From positions 62,001 to 126,000 of the forward strand of contig NZ_JACHIG010000001.1 of NCBI RefSeq assembly GCF_014203095.1: 64,000 bases of DNA. The letters run 5' to 3'. Each line of letters opens with the position of its first letter. Position 1 is the first letter of the stretch. This document shows, piece after piece, positions 19,003 to 28,278 of this stretch. The stretch is from Prosthecobacter vanneervenii (GTDB taxonomy: Bacteria; Verrucomicrobiota; Verrucomicrobiia; Verrucomicrobiales; Verrucomicrobiaceae). Under the pieces are notes generated by a model, which was given only the letters and a program-made list of their open reading frames with translations, did no database searches and was not told the DNA's origin. Position numbers and translations under genes: made by a program.

Positions 19003-20502
19003 TCAGGCTTGGGCAAGGCCACCGATGGTTGAGCCCTCGCTGGTCGTCATCTCCGGCACATCAGCCACGGGTTCAGCTTCAGAGGAGGCTTCCAGGTCAA
19101 AATCGACCCCGGTGGAGTAGCGATTTTGGTTGGCTGTCTTCAGGCCGCCGCCGAGAACGACGCGCACGGTGTCCAGGAGAATGAGGCTGTCGAAGAGCAC
19201 GCCAGCGTGCTTCAGATAGTAGAGGTCATACTCCAGCTTGCACTTGGAATCATTGATGGAGGCTCCGTAGGGATAGCACACCTGGGCCCAGCCGGTGAGG
19301 CCTGGCTGCAGCATGTGGCGCTCCTGGTAGTGGGGCAGCACACGAGAGAGCTTGGTCACAAATTCCGGACGCTCCGGGCGCGGTCCCACGAAGGACATTT
19401 CTCCGCGCAGCACGTTCAGCAGCTGCGGGATTTCATCGATGCGGTAACGGCGGAGGAAGGCACCACCAGGAAACACTCGGGGGTCTTTGGAAATGGTGGA
19501 CCAGACGGCTCCGCCTTTCTCCGCATCCAGGCGCATGCTGCGCAGCTTGTAGATCTGGAAGCGCTTGCCGAAGCGGCCCACGCGCTCCTGCCGGAAAAAC
19601 ACCGGGCCCTCAGGCGAGAAGATTCGCACAATGGCCATGCCGACGAGCATGACCGGAGCCAGCACCAGCAGCAGGATGATCGAAGTGGTGACGTCAAAGA
19701 ACCGTTTCAGCTTGCTGAAGTAGAAGCTACGGGAAGTCGATTCAGACTGCAGCAGCCAGCCCATCGTCACCAGATGCAGAGGCACATAGTTCAGGTGCTT
19801 CTCGCAGACGGAGATCAGGCTGTTGCATGCCAGGCCGAGATAGCGCAGCCGCCTGAATTCGTGTCTTGCCTTTTCGTCTTCCGCCCTCTTTTCCAGAAAG
19901 ACGATCCTGTCCAGCTTGTGCTGGCGGATGAGCTTGCGGGCATTTCTCAGCCTGCCGAGGAAGTCTTCCTGGCCTTCGGGATCATCATCAATGCCGATCC
20001 GGCCCACCAGCTGCACGCCCGGCGGGCAATGGCTGCGCAGCAGTTCATATTCTGCCAACTCCTCAGGAGATTCCGCGACAAAGGCGATCCTTTCAGGGGC
20101 GATCCGATGCTTGTGGTAAATGAGCCAGTGGCCTCCCAGCAGCACGGGGTAGGAAAACACGCAGCCAAGGGCCATGAAGCCGCGGCCGATGCGCAGATCG
20201 AAGCTCATGTAGCCCACCAGCGTGATGATCAGAAAAGCGATCAGGAATGCAAAGGTGAACAGAATGCCGTGAATGAGGAAGCTAGACCGCCGCTGAGATT
20301 CCACGGAGTAAAGCCCCAGAATGTACACGGAAGAACTCAGGGCCGCCGCGCCAGCCAGGATGGGGGCGATGAAATCTTCGATGTGCCACAGCTCGGCAAA
20401 GCGCACGTAGTTGGCAAGCAGGTACGCGCCGATAAACACAGTTACGTCGCGCAGCGCACGTATGCCGATCTTGGTCCAGTGTCCTCTGTTGGTGCTATGC
20501 AT
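19003..20502 (-). CDS. polyprenyl glycosylphosphotransferase (WbaP/undecaprenyl-phosphate sugar transferase type)
   Basis: A 499-residue membrane enzyme that starts repeat-unit synthesis by moving a sugar-1-phosphate to undecaprenyl phosphate. The N-terminal 130 residues carry four to five helices, a nucleotide-binding-like middle domain follows, and the bacterial sugar transferase domain begins near residue 270. That domain has KRFFDVTTSIILLLVLAPVM, RVGRFGKRFQIYKLRSMR, RYRIDEIPQLLNVLRGEMSF with VGPRPERPEF, and LQPGLTGWAQVCYPYG. These are the conserved catalytic and membrane-hairpin motifs. It is transcribed towards the glycosyltransferase run. Family is certain; sugar identity is not. Confidence 0.95.
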   Translation of the reverse strand: MHSTNRGHWTKIGIRALRDVTVFIGAYLLANYVRFAELWHIEDFIAPILAGAAALSSSVYILGLYSVESQRRSSFLIHGILFTFAFLIAFLIITLVGYMSFDLRIGRGFMALGCVFSYPVLLGGHWLIYHKHRIAPERIAFVAESPEELAEYELLRSHCPPGVQLVGRIGIDDDPEGQEDFLGRLRNARKLIRQHKLDRIVFLEKRAEDEKARHEFRRLRYLGLACNSLISVCEKHLNYVPLHLVTMGWLLQSESTSRSFYFSKLKRFFDVTTSIILLLVLAPVMLVGMAIVRIFSPEGPVFFRQERVGRFGKRFQIYKLRSMRLDAEKGGAVWSTISKDPRVFPGGAFLRRYRIDEIPQLLNVLRGEMSFVGPRPERPEFVTKLSRVLPHYQERHMLQPGLTGWAQVCYPYGASINDSKCKLEYDLYYLKHAGVLFDSLILLDTVRVVLGGGLKTANQNRYSTGVDFDLEASSEAEPVADVPEMTTSEGSTIGGLAQA

Positions 20503-20674
20503 GAGAATTTATCACGGTTAGATAACAGTGCTGACCATGGAGGTGCAGCAGCCTGACGATTGGAGATGGGTCACAGAGACAGGGGGGACTGGACGTGGTG
20601 TCCGGGCGTTTTCTGTTCTGCAGCGATTCAGTAAATGGCGGAGATGCAGCGTGGTGAAGATCAGCGCGGATGAG

Positions 20675-21829
20675 TTATTTCTGAGCTTTTTTAAGAATGT
20701 GAAGCCCCAGCAGGCCCACACTGAAAGAGATGGAAATGGCCAGAGGATGTGACCAGAAGAGCAGATCACGGGCCAGGTGGAGATTTACAAAACCAGAGAG
20801 CGTCCATCTGACGCCGATGTAACCAGCCAGCAGGGCGCATGCTCCTAGCGTGGCTTGAAGGGTGAAGAAGAGCACGCCCTCATCCAAGTGGATGAGCTTT
20901 TGCGTGATGCCCATGGAGCGGTCGCTGCTTTGCAGATAGAGCATGCAGCTGAAGAGGTAGAACTGAGCGCCGATGATGCCGGCCAGCAGCAGCAGGGCCT
21001 CGCTGTGCAGGTCAAAGATATGGAAGACACCGCCGATGCTCACGGGGCCGGTGCAGAAGGCTGTCACCTGCAGCAGAGTGGTCAGCATCACCATCACAAA
21101 GCCGAAGAGTTCAAAGAGCTGAGGCTTTTCCGAAAAGATGAATAGCAGGTGGCGCATGCCGTCGCGCCAGGTGCGGAGGTGGGCTACGCGGCCCTCGGGT
21201 CCTTTGCGCAGACCTGATGGGATCTCCACGGTGCGGGCACCGGCCTTGAGCGCCTTGATCAGCAGCTCGGAGGCAAATTCCATGCCGTTGGAGCGGATCT
21301 GCCACCTGGCAAACTCCGACTTGCGAATGCAGCGGAAGCCGGAGTTGCAGTCAGTCAGCTTGCCATGGAAGAGCAGGTTGATCAGCGTGGTCAGCACGGG
21401 CGTGCCCACCCAGCGGTGCAGGGGAGGCATGGCACCGGGCTCGATGCGACCGATCATGCGCGAGGCGATGGCCATGTCTGCATTCCCTTGCTTGGCGGCG
21501 CGATAGAGAGGCGCGGCGTCCGCATACAGGTAGGTGCTGTCGGAATCGGCAAACATGACGTATTCCGCCTGGCTGGCCTCGATGCCGCCGCGCAGCGCTG
21601 CTCCGTAGCCACGCATAGGCACTGGGACTACCCGGCAGCCAAGGCTCTCGGCGATTTCGCGGGAGCGGTCTGTGCTGCCATTGTCTGCGATGACGATCTC
21701 GTAATGGATACCCGCCGCATCCAAGGAATCCCTGACCTGTTGAATGCAAGTACCCAGGGTCTGCTCTTCATTGAGACATGGAAAGACAAAGCTCAGGTCT
21801 GGAGCAGAAGCTGTCTCAGTCAGTGGCAT
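20675..21829 (-). CDS. GT2-type glycosyltransferase of the dolichol-phosphate-mannose-synthase-like group
   Basis: A 384-residue protein. The N-terminal GT2 domain (about 10-230) has LSFVFPCLNEEQTLGTCI, EIVIADNGSTDRSREIA and YVMFADSDSTY (D-x-D). Four hydrophobic segments fill residues 235-380. DPMS-like enzymes with C-terminal membrane domains load a sugar on polyprenyl phosphate for use outside the cytoplasm. It lies upstream of the polyprenyl glycosylphosphotransferase on the same strand with a 172-base gap, so it may be a first gene of that transcript. Substrate unknown. Confidence 0.9.
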   Translation of the reverse strand: MPLTETASAPDLSFVFPCLNEEQTLGTCIQQVRDSLDAAGIHYEIVIADNGSTDRSREIAESLGCRVVPVPMRGYGAALRGGIEASQAEYVMFADSDSTYLYADAAPLYRAAKQGNADMAIASRMIGRIEPGAMPPLHRWVGTPVLTTLINLLFHGKLTDCNSGFRCIRKSEFARWQIRSNGMEFASELLIKALKAGARTVEIPSGLRKGPEGRVAHLRTWRDGMRHLLFIFSEKPQLFELFGFVMVMLTTLLQVTAFCTGPVSIGGVFHIFDLHSEALLLLAGIIGAQFYLFSCMLYLQSSDRSMGITQKLIHLDEGVLFFTLQATLGACALLAGYIGVRWTLSGFVNLHLARDLLFWSHPLAISISFSVGLLGLHILKKAQK

Positions 21830-22244
21830 GCTTGTTGTGGATAAAGGCTATTTGTGGGGGTTATGAATTTGTATTCACCCAAAAATGCATGTTTAGCAAA
21901 AACCAAAATCAGAAAAATATGTGACTTTATTGTCTCTTGGGTAGCTTGCATGAGTGCATTTAGACTCAAGCTCGGGGGCTGGTATCCCTGAGTAAGCGGG
22001 CAGTGCTGACAGAGGTGATTCATAGAATCAGACAACGCCCAAGGGTGTTCGATTTAATAACTATTGAGTAGTTATTTGTTGTTACTTGTTAAGTAAAAAG
22101 CTTGGTTGTTGGCCGGTTTGTGGTGCCGGTGCTGGGCGTCGGTATTATTTTTCATAATCCGGGCTATGGGCTCAGGCCTAATAGCAGTGGTATTTCAGAT
22201 GCCGGTTGAATCTTGCCTGGTGCTGATGCTGAGTGGCAGTCAAA
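21830..22244. promoter_or_regulatory. AT-rich intergenic region with two tight palindromes
   Basis: This 415-base divergent gap has no convincing gene. It holds a perfect inverted repeat AATAACTA-ttgag-TAGTTATT at 22056-22076. Six bases later comes a second one, TTACTT-gtt-AAGTAA, at 22082-22096. Two short palindromes side by side in AT-rich DNA between divergent genes look like binding sites for a dimeric regulator near a promoter. No -35/-10 pair is clear enough to call, and which gene is controlled is not shown. Confidence 0.4.
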
Positions 22245-22700
22245 ATGGCTATGCCCCCTTACTCCAGCCTTTCACTGAGGTTGCTCTGCGCGATGCTGAC
22301 CGGCTTTTCTTTGCTGACCCTCAGTGGTTGCATGCAGGCACCTGCGGATCCAGGATCAACCTTCAGCAAGGGCTTGCAGCGCAGTGCATGGAAGACTCTG
22401 GAGAACTACAATCAGGCGGTGCTAGCCGGTAAAGAGAAGATGCGTGCAGAAATCCCCGCCGCCTACTGGGAGCCCGGCATCAGCAAGCTGCACCCCGTCC
22501 GGGTCTGTTCCCACCGGGTCAATCTCGTTGTGGTGCAGAGTGTGCAAAACGGCCAGGAGCGCGGGAAATACATCTACCTCCCGGTTTCCTCCTATCTGCC
22601 AGTGGCGCACTGGTTTTCCCATCAGACGCAGGACGGCTATCTCTTTCGCCCGGCTGCTGGTGCGGGAGTGTATCACTTCACCCACACCGCAGCTCGCTAG
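22245..22700 (+). CDS. small lipoprotein of unknown function
   Basis: A protein of about 151 residues. The leader RLLCAMLTGFSLLTLSGCMQ has a hydrophobic core and a lipobox (LSGC), so the mature protein should be lipid-anchored. The rest is a compact domain with VNLVVVQSVQNGQERGKYIY and a terminal TAAR. I chose the ATG at 22245; a GTG four codons upstream is possible. It ends 2 bases before the end of the convergent prfA gene. No family was recognised. Confidence 0.6.
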   Translation: MAMPPYSSLSLRLLCAMLTGFSLLTLSGCMQAPADPGSTFSKGLQRSAWKTLENYNQAVLAGKEKMRAEIPAAYWEPGISKLHPVRVCSHRVNLVVVQSVQNGQERGKYIYLPVSSYLPVAHWFSHQTQDGYLFRPAAGAGVYHFTHTAAR

Positions 22701-22702
22701 TA

Positions 22703-23782
22703 TCAGCCCAGACCGGCTTCGGCCAGACGCTCCTTCAGGTCGCTGGCCAGCAGGCCTTGCAGGATTTGGTCGATCCGGCCTTCCATGAACTGGTCCAAGT
22801 TGTAAAGAGTGAGCTCGATGCGGTGGTCGGTCACGCGGTTTTGCGGGTAGTTGTAGGTGCGGATCTTTTCCTCGCGCCCGCCGCTGCCGATGAGATTGCG
22901 GCGGTTGGCGGAGTACTTGGCGGCCTCTTCCTGCTGCTTCTTTTCCAGCAGTCGGGAGCGCAGGATGCTCAGGGCCTTTTCCTTGTTCTTGATCTGGCTG
23001 CGGCCGTCCTGGCAGCGCACGATGGTGCCGGTGGGGATGTGCAGCACCTGCACGGCGGAGTCCGTGGTGTTCACGCCCTGTCCACCCGCGCCGGAGGAGC
23101 GGCAGACTTCGATACGCACCTCGTCAGGCTTGAGTTCAAAATCGACCTCCTCGGCCTCTGGCAGCACGGCCACGGTGGCGGCGGAGGTGTGGATGCGGCC
23201 CTGCGCCTCGGTGGCGGGCACGCGCTGCACACGGTGCACGCCGCTCTCGTATTTCATGACGCGGTACACGTCCTCTCCGCTGATCTTGATGATGACTTCC
23301 TTGAAGCCGCCCACTTCAGACGGGCTGGAGTCCAGCGGCTCGATCTTCCACCCGCGACCTTCGGAGAAGCGTGTGTACATGCGCAGCAGATCGGCGGCGA
23401 AAAGTGAGGCTTCGTCCCCGCCGGTGCCGGCGCGGATTTCGAGAATGATGTCGCGGCCTTCCAGCGGATCGGGCGGCAAGATGGATTCCTGGATGGATTT
23501 TTCCAGATCCACAAGGCGCTGCTCCAGCACGGGGATTTCGGCAGCGGCCATCTCAGCCAGTTCCTTGTCCTCCTGGGACTTGGCCATCACCCGGTTCTCA
23601 GCCAGTTCCTCCTGGGTTTTCTGAAACGCATCCCAGGACTTCATCAGGCTGTCCAGGCTGCGGTGCTCCCGCAACATCTCGCCGGCCTTCTTGGCGTCGT
23701 CGTAAAAGTTCGGGCGACCGATGATGTCTTCGAGGTCGGCGAAGCGGGTGCGTTTTCCGGCGATGACGCCTGAGTAGTCCAT
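22703..23782 (-). CDS. prfA: peptide chain release factor 1
   Basis: A 359-residue protein, the normal RF1 length. It recognises UAA and UAG stop codons and triggers hydrolysis of peptidyl-tRNA on the ribosome. Visible are the GGQ catalytic loop (RSSGAGGQGVNTTDSAVQ), the domain 1/3 helices, the RF1 region VHRVQRVPATEAQGRIHTS containing a PAT tripeptide at the codon-reading position, and the C-terminal ENRVTDHRIELTLYNL-type segment (here QNRVTDHRIELTLYNLDQF). The Gln of GGQ is the target of PrmC methylation. It lies downstream of rpmE on the same strand, separated by a terminator. Confidence 0.97.
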   Translation of the reverse strand: MDYSGVIAGKRTRFADLEDIIGRPNFYDDAKKAGEMLREHRSLDSLMKSWDAFQKTQEELAENRVMAKSQEDKELAEMAAAEIPVLEQRLVDLEKSIQESILPPDPLEGRDIILEIRAGTGGDEASLFAADLLRMYTRFSEGRGWKIEPLDSSPSEVGGFKEVIIKISGEDVYRVMKYESGVHRVQRVPATEAQGRIHTSAATVAVLPEAEEVDFELKPDEVRIEVCRSSGAGGQGVNTTDSAVQVLHIPTGTIVRCQDGRSQIKNKEKALSILRSRLLEKKQQEEAAKYSANRRNLIGSGGREEKIRTYNYPQNRVTDHRIELTLYNLDQFMEGRIDQILQGLLASDLKERLAEAGLG

Positions 23783-23814
23783 GAGCGGGGAAGAGAGGAG
23801 AAGGGGAGGGCTGC

Positions 23815-23858
23815 GACAAAAAGAAAACGGTGCCCAGCACGAGGCATGGGCACCGTTT
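23815..23858 (-). terminator. intrinsic terminator downstream of rpmE
   Basis: An 11-bp perfect stem, AACGGTGCCCA paired with TGGGCACCGTT around a 10-base loop (23826-23857). On the minus strand it is followed by a T-rich tract (TTTTCTTTTTG). It ends the rpmE transcript, 24 bases after the rpmE stop, and separates it from prfA on the same strand. Confidence 0.85.
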
Positions 23859-23881
23859 GGCTAAAGAGGGGGGATGCTGGG

Positions 23882-24124
23882 CTAGGCGCCTGCGGTTTCG
23901 AGCTTCGGAGCGGTGCGGCGGGCGCGGATGGAACCGTAGCGCTGGGCGAACTTGTCCACGCGGCCGGCGGTGTCGATGAAGCGCTGCTCACCGGTGAAGT
24001 AGGGGTGGCAGGCGGAGCAGATGCCGATACGGAGGTTCGGCACGGTCGAGATCGTGTTGTACACGGCACCGCAGGTGCAGGTGATCGTGGTCTCGTGAGT
24101 CTTGGGATGGATGTCTTGTTTCAT
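23882..24124 (-). CDS. rpmE: 50S ribosomal protein L31, zinc-binding type
   Basis: An 80-residue protein, close to the usual L31 length. It starts MKQDIHPKTHETTITCTCGA, has ICSACHPYFTGEQRFIDTAGRVDKF, and keeps the C-x-C plus C-x-x-C cysteines of the zinc-binding (C+) form. L31 sits at the intersubunit bridge of the ribosome. A terminator follows directly, so it is a single-gene unit upstream of prfA, the common bacterial arrangement. Confidence 0.97.
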   Translation of the reverse strand: MKQDIHPKTHETTITCTCGAVYNTISTVPNLRIGICSACHPYFTGEQRFIDTAGRVDKFAQRYGSIRARRTAPKLETAGA

Positions 24125-24321
24125 GGTGGTGAAGGGTCCACGTGATCAGACGAGGCGCGGTACGCAGCTTTCGCCGGGGCGTGGGGGCAGGCAGGATAGT
24201 GGATTTTGGGCCTGGGTCAAGGAGGGAGTGCGGCGTAAGCTCGTGCGGCTGCAGGGGCATCTTCATCTCGTCTTCTTCTACTGAAAACATCCCTGTGCTC
24301 GCCCCGTTACCGGGCACCACC

Positions 24322-26151
24322 ATGATCCACCGACTCTGCCTGCTTCTCTCTCTCATTGTCTGCACCCAGCTGCATGCGGCGGCACCGAATGTCGTGGTGC
24401 TGCTGGCGGATGACTCGGGGTGGGGGGACTACTCGGTGAATGGGAACACCAATCTCAAGACGCCGAACATCGACTCCCTGGCGCAGTCCGGGGCGCGGTT
24501 TGACCGCTTCTTTGTCTGCGCCCTTTGCGCTCCCACGCGTGGGGAGTTTCTCACCGGGCGCTATCATTCACGCGGTGGCGTGAAAGGGGTGTCTACCGGG
24601 CTGGAGAGGCTCAATGCGGACGAAAAGACCATCGCCGACAGCTTTCTGGCTGCTGGCTATTCCACCGGAGCCTTTGGCAAATGGCACAATGGCAGCCAGT
24701 GGCCCTACCACCCGAATGCCCGCGGCTTTCAGGAATACGTGGGCTACACCGCCGGCCACTGGGGCGAGTACTTTGACCCGCCGCTGGAGCACAATGGCAA
24801 GATGTTCCGTGCCAAGGGCTTCATTGTGGACGTGCTGGTGGGCAAGGCGCTGGAATTCATCGAGACCAATCGTGAAAAGCCTTTCTTCTGCTATATTCCG
24901 CTGACCACCCCGCACTCACCCTTCAGCGTGCCAGATGCGCATTGGGACAAGTTTAAAGACTCCCCGGTCTCCATGCGCGGAGAGGAGGGGGACAAGGAGG
25001 ACCTCACCATCACCCGCACCGTCCTGGCCATGATGGACAACCTGGACATGAACGTGGGCCGCGTGCTAAAAAAGCTCGACGACCTGAAGCTGAGCGACAA
25101 CACCATCGTGGTCTATTTCAGCGACAACGGCCCCAACACCTTCCGCTGGAACGGTGGCATGAAAGGAAAAAAAGGCACTACAGATGAAGGCGGCGTGCGC
25201 TCCACGCTTTTCGTGCGCTGGTCGGGCAAGATCAAGGCGGGCTCGCAGATCACCCCTATCGCCGGGGCCATTGACCTGCATCCCACGCTCACGGCTCTGG
25301 CCGGGGTGAAACCGGTGAGCACCAAGCCGCTGGACGGCTGGGACATGTCCACGCTCCTGCTCGGGGGCGAGTGGAAGCGCGGCCCGCGTGCGCTCATGAA
25401 CTACAACAGCGGTCGCCTCAGCGTGCGCAGCCAGACTCATCGCCTCGATGCCAGCGGCGTGCTCTACGACATGGTGGCAGACCCCAACCAGACCAAGGAC
25501 GTGACCGCCGAGCAGCCGCAGGTGGCCGCCGCACTCTCCGCCCAGGCCAGCGCCTGGCACCGGGAGGTGTTTGGAAAGCCCTACGTGCCCAGCGCTCCCG
25601 GGGCCAAAGGCAAAGGGAAGGGGAATGCCAAGCCCAAGGGCAAGAACCCCGGAGCGGAACCCTTTGAGGATGACCGGCCCTATCCTGTGGGCTACACGGA
25701 GTTCCCCATCACCATGCTGCCTGCGCGCGATGGCATCCCGCATGGCGAGGTCAAACGCAGCTCGAATGCCCCCAACTGCTCCTACTTTGTGAACTGGACG
25801 AGCAAGGACGACAGCATGACCTGGGACATCGACGTCCACACCGCCGGGGAGTATGAGGTCAGCATCGACTATGCCTGCCCTGAAGCCGACGCCGGAGCCA
25901 CGGTGGAGCTCAGTTTTGGCGACTCCAAGACCACGGGAAAAGTAACGCTAGGATGGTTTCCTCGGCTGCTGGATGACCAGGACCGCGCCCCACGCAAAGG
26001 AGAGAGCTACATGCGCGATTTCCACACCCTCACCCTCGGCAGCATTTCGCTGCCTGCCCAGCGTGGGTTGCTGACCTTGAAGGCTCTGGAAATCCCAGGC
26101 AAGACAGTCATGGAGGTGCGGCGAGTGACTTTGACGCTCAAGACAAAGTGA
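24322..26151 (+). CDS. secreted FGE-type sulfatase with C-terminal accessory domain
   Basis: A 609-residue protein with a signal peptide (LCLLLSLIVCTQLHAA). The sulfatase domain starts PNVVVLLADDSGWGDY and carries the formylglycine motif CAPTRGEFLTGRY (C-x-P-x-R), in which Cys is oxidised by FGE. Then come GKWHNGSQWPYHP and the metal-site segment YFSDNGPNTFRWNGGMKG. After a Lys/Gly-rich linker (about residues 430-445) a beta-rich domain of about 150 residues follows, which may bind carbohydrate. It would remove sulfate from polysaccharides outside the cytoplasm, a common trait in Verrucomicrobia. The ATG at 24322 gives a proper signal peptide. Confidence 0.92.
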   Translation: MIHRLCLLLSLIVCTQLHAAAPNVVVLLADDSGWGDYSVNGNTNLKTPNIDSLAQSGARFDRFFVCALCAPTRGEFLTGRYHSRGGVKGVSTGLERLNADEKTIADSFLAAGYSTGAFGKWHNGSQWPYHPNARGFQEYVGYTAGHWGEYFDPPLEHNGKMFRAKGFIVDVLVGKALEFIETNREKPFFCYIPLTTPHSPFSVPDAHWDKFKDSPVSMRGEEGDKEDLTITRTVLAMMDNLDMNVGRVLKKLDDLKLSDNTIVVYFSDNGPNTFRWNGGMKGKKGTTDEGGVRSTLFVRWSGKIKAGSQITPIAGAIDLHPTLTALAGVKPVSTKPLDGWDMSTLLLGGEWKRGPRALMNYNSGRLSVRSQTHRLDASGVLYDMVADPNQTKDVTAEQPQVAAALSAQASAWHREVFGKPYVPSAPGAKGKGKGNAKPKGKNPGAEPFEDDRPYPVGYTEFPITMLPARDGIPHGEVKRSSNAPNCSYFVNWTSKDDSMTWDIDVHTAGEYEVSIDYACPEADAGATVELSFGDSKTTGKVTLGWFPRLLDDQDRAPRKGESYMRDFHTLTLGSISLPAQRGLLTLKALEIPGKTVMEVRRVTLTLKTK

Positions 26152-26218
26152 TTCATGGCATGAATTCTGATGCGGGTTTTGACAAACGGTCACCATTGGC
26201 CGGATAGTTGCCAACCTC

Positions 26219-26644
26219 ATGACTCTCTCCCGCACCCTCTGCCTCCTCCTGACTACCACCCTCATCGGAGCCTGCACCTCGATCAAGCCCGTAGCTCAGG
26301 GGACCACCGGCATCGTGCTGGCCGCCCCGGAGGTGAGAGTCTGCGGGCAGGGGCAGGTGCACTTCCCGGCAGGGTTTTACGCGGCCCAAGTGGTCTCTGC
26401 CAAAGGGACCTACTACCAGTCCCCGGGACCGCTGCGCACCCGGGGTGTCCTGCTCGGCAGGTCAGAGACCGGCGGCATTTATGTGTCCAACGCGCCCGGC
26501 AATCCCCAGGCGGCATGGTTTGGGGACGTGAATGACACCATCGAAGACCACCCCACCACGCTGTTCAGCGCCATCGGTGTGGCCGCGCCGAAGCTCTGGC
26601 CCTATACCCCACGTATTCCCTTCGTATTGAAAGGGAAAAAGTAG
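26219..26644 (+). CDS. small lipoprotein of unknown function
   Basis: A 141-residue protein with the leader TLCLLLTTTLIGACTS, a clear lipobox (LIGAC). The mature part has VCGQGQVHFPAGFYAAQVVS and ends near FVLKGKK. It lies 67 bases after the sulfatase, same direction. No known family or function was recognised; only the lipid anchor is directly supported. Confidence 0.6.
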   Translation: MTLSRTLCLLLTTTLIGACTSIKPVAQGTTGIVLAAPEVRVCGQGQVHFPAGFYAAQVVSAKGTYYQSPGPLRTRGVLLGRSETGGIYVSNAPGNPQAAWFGDVNDTIEDHPTTLFSAIGVAAPKLWPYTPRIPFVLKGKK

Positions 26645-26760
26645 CAGGTAGCCCATGACTCCGTGGATGTTTCCCCGCATTTGGAGGCAAAACGTAAGGA
26701 CTTTGTCAGGAGTGGGGTTTTCGTTGCGCGTGATGCTATAAAAACTATAATTTCCGGTGT

Positions 26761-28188
26761 ATGTCCCGCCGCCTCCTCATCTGGCTCTTTGCCTTTACCG
26801 TCCTGATGGCGGGCGGGGGCTTTGCCGTCAAGGAGGGCTGGCTCAATGGCTGGGAGATGCGGCTCAAGGAGATGATGTCCAGCCCTGGCAGCCGCTACAG
26901 CGTGGCCAAGTTCCGCCTGGATTTGGTGGATCAGTTTAACTACTCGCGCATGGCCGCCAAGATCCCCACCCTGCGGGTGGACCCCGAGATGGAGGCCTGG
27001 CTGGAGACGGAGTTTCCCAAGATCGACACGACCGATCTCAACAAGGTCACCGCCCAGGTGCAGGAGGGCATGCCACGCTACTACCGCGTAGCCGTGTGTG
27101 CCGCCAGCAGCCCCAGCCTGCGCGAGCTGCTGCAGCGTTTTCATGATTACTCCCAGCGTGCCCAGCCGGAGATGACCCACATGGCTGTGGTGCTGCGCCC
27201 GCGCGCCAGCGGCCTCATGAACGAGGCCCTGCTGGTGCTGGGCCAGCGCCTGAGAGACTTCAGTCCGGAGGCGCTCTCGCAGTCCAAGGATGACGAGCCC
27301 TTTTACAGCTCCTGCGTGCACTGCAAGCAGCCGCATTTCATGAAGCTCTCCCGCGCCCAGCGCAGCATGGCTCTGGAGTGCCCCAAGTGTCACCGCAAGT
27401 ACGCAGTCATCGCCGCCGACAGCACCGGAAAATTCCACTACGTGAACGAGTTCCTCACCGGCTACTCACCTCCGGCTGTCTTTGCCAAAAACCAGTCACG
27501 TGTGCAGCAGCTCTTCACCATCTGGTCGGCCGTGCATTCCAACTGCCGCTACACCAATGACCCCGGAGCTAAACCGGGCAGCAGCTACGCCAAAAACGAA
27601 CAGACCGACTGCTGGCAGTTTGCAGACGAGACGCAGCGCCTCCAGCGTGGCGACTGCGAAGACTCCTCCATCTTTCTGGCAGACTGGCTCATGTCCCGCG
27701 GCTTTCAGGTCCGCGTGGCGCTGGGGCGTTATGGCGACTTGGGCGGACACGCCTGGTGCGTGGTGAAGCTCGAGGACAGGGAATACCTGCTGGAGTCCAC
27801 CGAAAGCCGTCCTGACCCCAATGATCCGCCACTGGCCAGCCGCGTGGGCAGCCGCTACGTGCCTGAGGTGTTGTTTGACCGCTTTGCCATCTATGTGCCC
27901 ACCAGCACCGGCCGCTCCTGGAAGGGAGACTACTGGTCTGCCAATGCCTGGACGCGCATCGAGCCCCGCGCCGAGCTGGGGGCAGATCCCATTCTGGCAC
28001 GTGCACCCGTGGGCACCGCATTGAGGATGGGCACACAGAATCTCCTCGAGGGCTCCGCCGCAGAAGGCAGCCACGTCTCCCGCATGGCCTTTGCCAGCCC
28101 GACCTCGGCTACTTTGCTGAATCTGGGTGCCATACCCACCGGGGCCAAAGACTGGCGGCAGTCCATGGTGCCGCTGCGTGCGCCATGA
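26761..28188 (+). CDS. transglutaminase-like protein with internal zinc ribbon
   Basis: A 475-residue protein with an N-terminal helix or signal anchor (residues 4-22). Near residue 183 there is a four-cysteine zinc ribbon (SSCVHCKQP ... LECPKCHRK). It precedes a transglutaminase/cysteine-protease core: QRGDCEDSSIFLADWLMSRG with the catalytic Cys, GGHAWCVVKL with the His, and YLLESTESRPDPN with the acidic third residue. Such folds act as transglutaminases, proteases or peptide-modifying enzymes. The zinc ribbon ahead of the core is unusual. The gene lies upstream of the NfeD-FloA pair. The substrate is unknown. Confidence 0.75.
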   Translation: MSRRLLIWLFAFTVLMAGGGFAVKEGWLNGWEMRLKEMMSSPGSRYSVAKFRLDLVDQFNYSRMAAKIPTLRVDPEMEAWLETEFPKIDTTDLNKVTAQVQEGMPRYYRVAVCAASSPSLRELLQRFHDYSQRAQPEMTHMAVVLRPRASGLMNEALLVLGQRLRDFSPEALSQSKDDEPFYSSCVHCKQPHFMKLSRAQRSMALECPKCHRKYAVIAADSTGKFHYVNEFLTGYSPPAVFAKNQSRVQQLFTIWSAVHSNCRYTNDPGAKPGSSYAKNEQTDCWQFADETQRLQRGDCEDSSIFLADWLMSRGFQVRVALGRYGDLGGHAWCVVKLEDREYLLESTESRPDPNDPPLASRVGSRYVPEVLFDRFAIYVPTSTGRSWKGDYWSANAWTRIEPRAELGADPILARAPVGTALRMGTQNLLEGSAAEGSHVSRMAFASPTSATLLNLGAIPTGAKDWRQSMVPLRAP

Positions 28189-28278
28189 GGTTTGCAGCCG
28201 GTGGAATCTGTGAGGATTTTTGTAGTGTGGTGATCCTGGGTTGACGCATGCTTGCGCAGCCTTCAGCTTAAATGACAC

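Noticed and set aside
19126..20556. 476-codon plus-strand frame opposite the glycosylphosphotransferase
   Set aside because: The minus-strand frame matches a well-known family with all motifs; the plus-strand frame is its high-GC antisense shadow.
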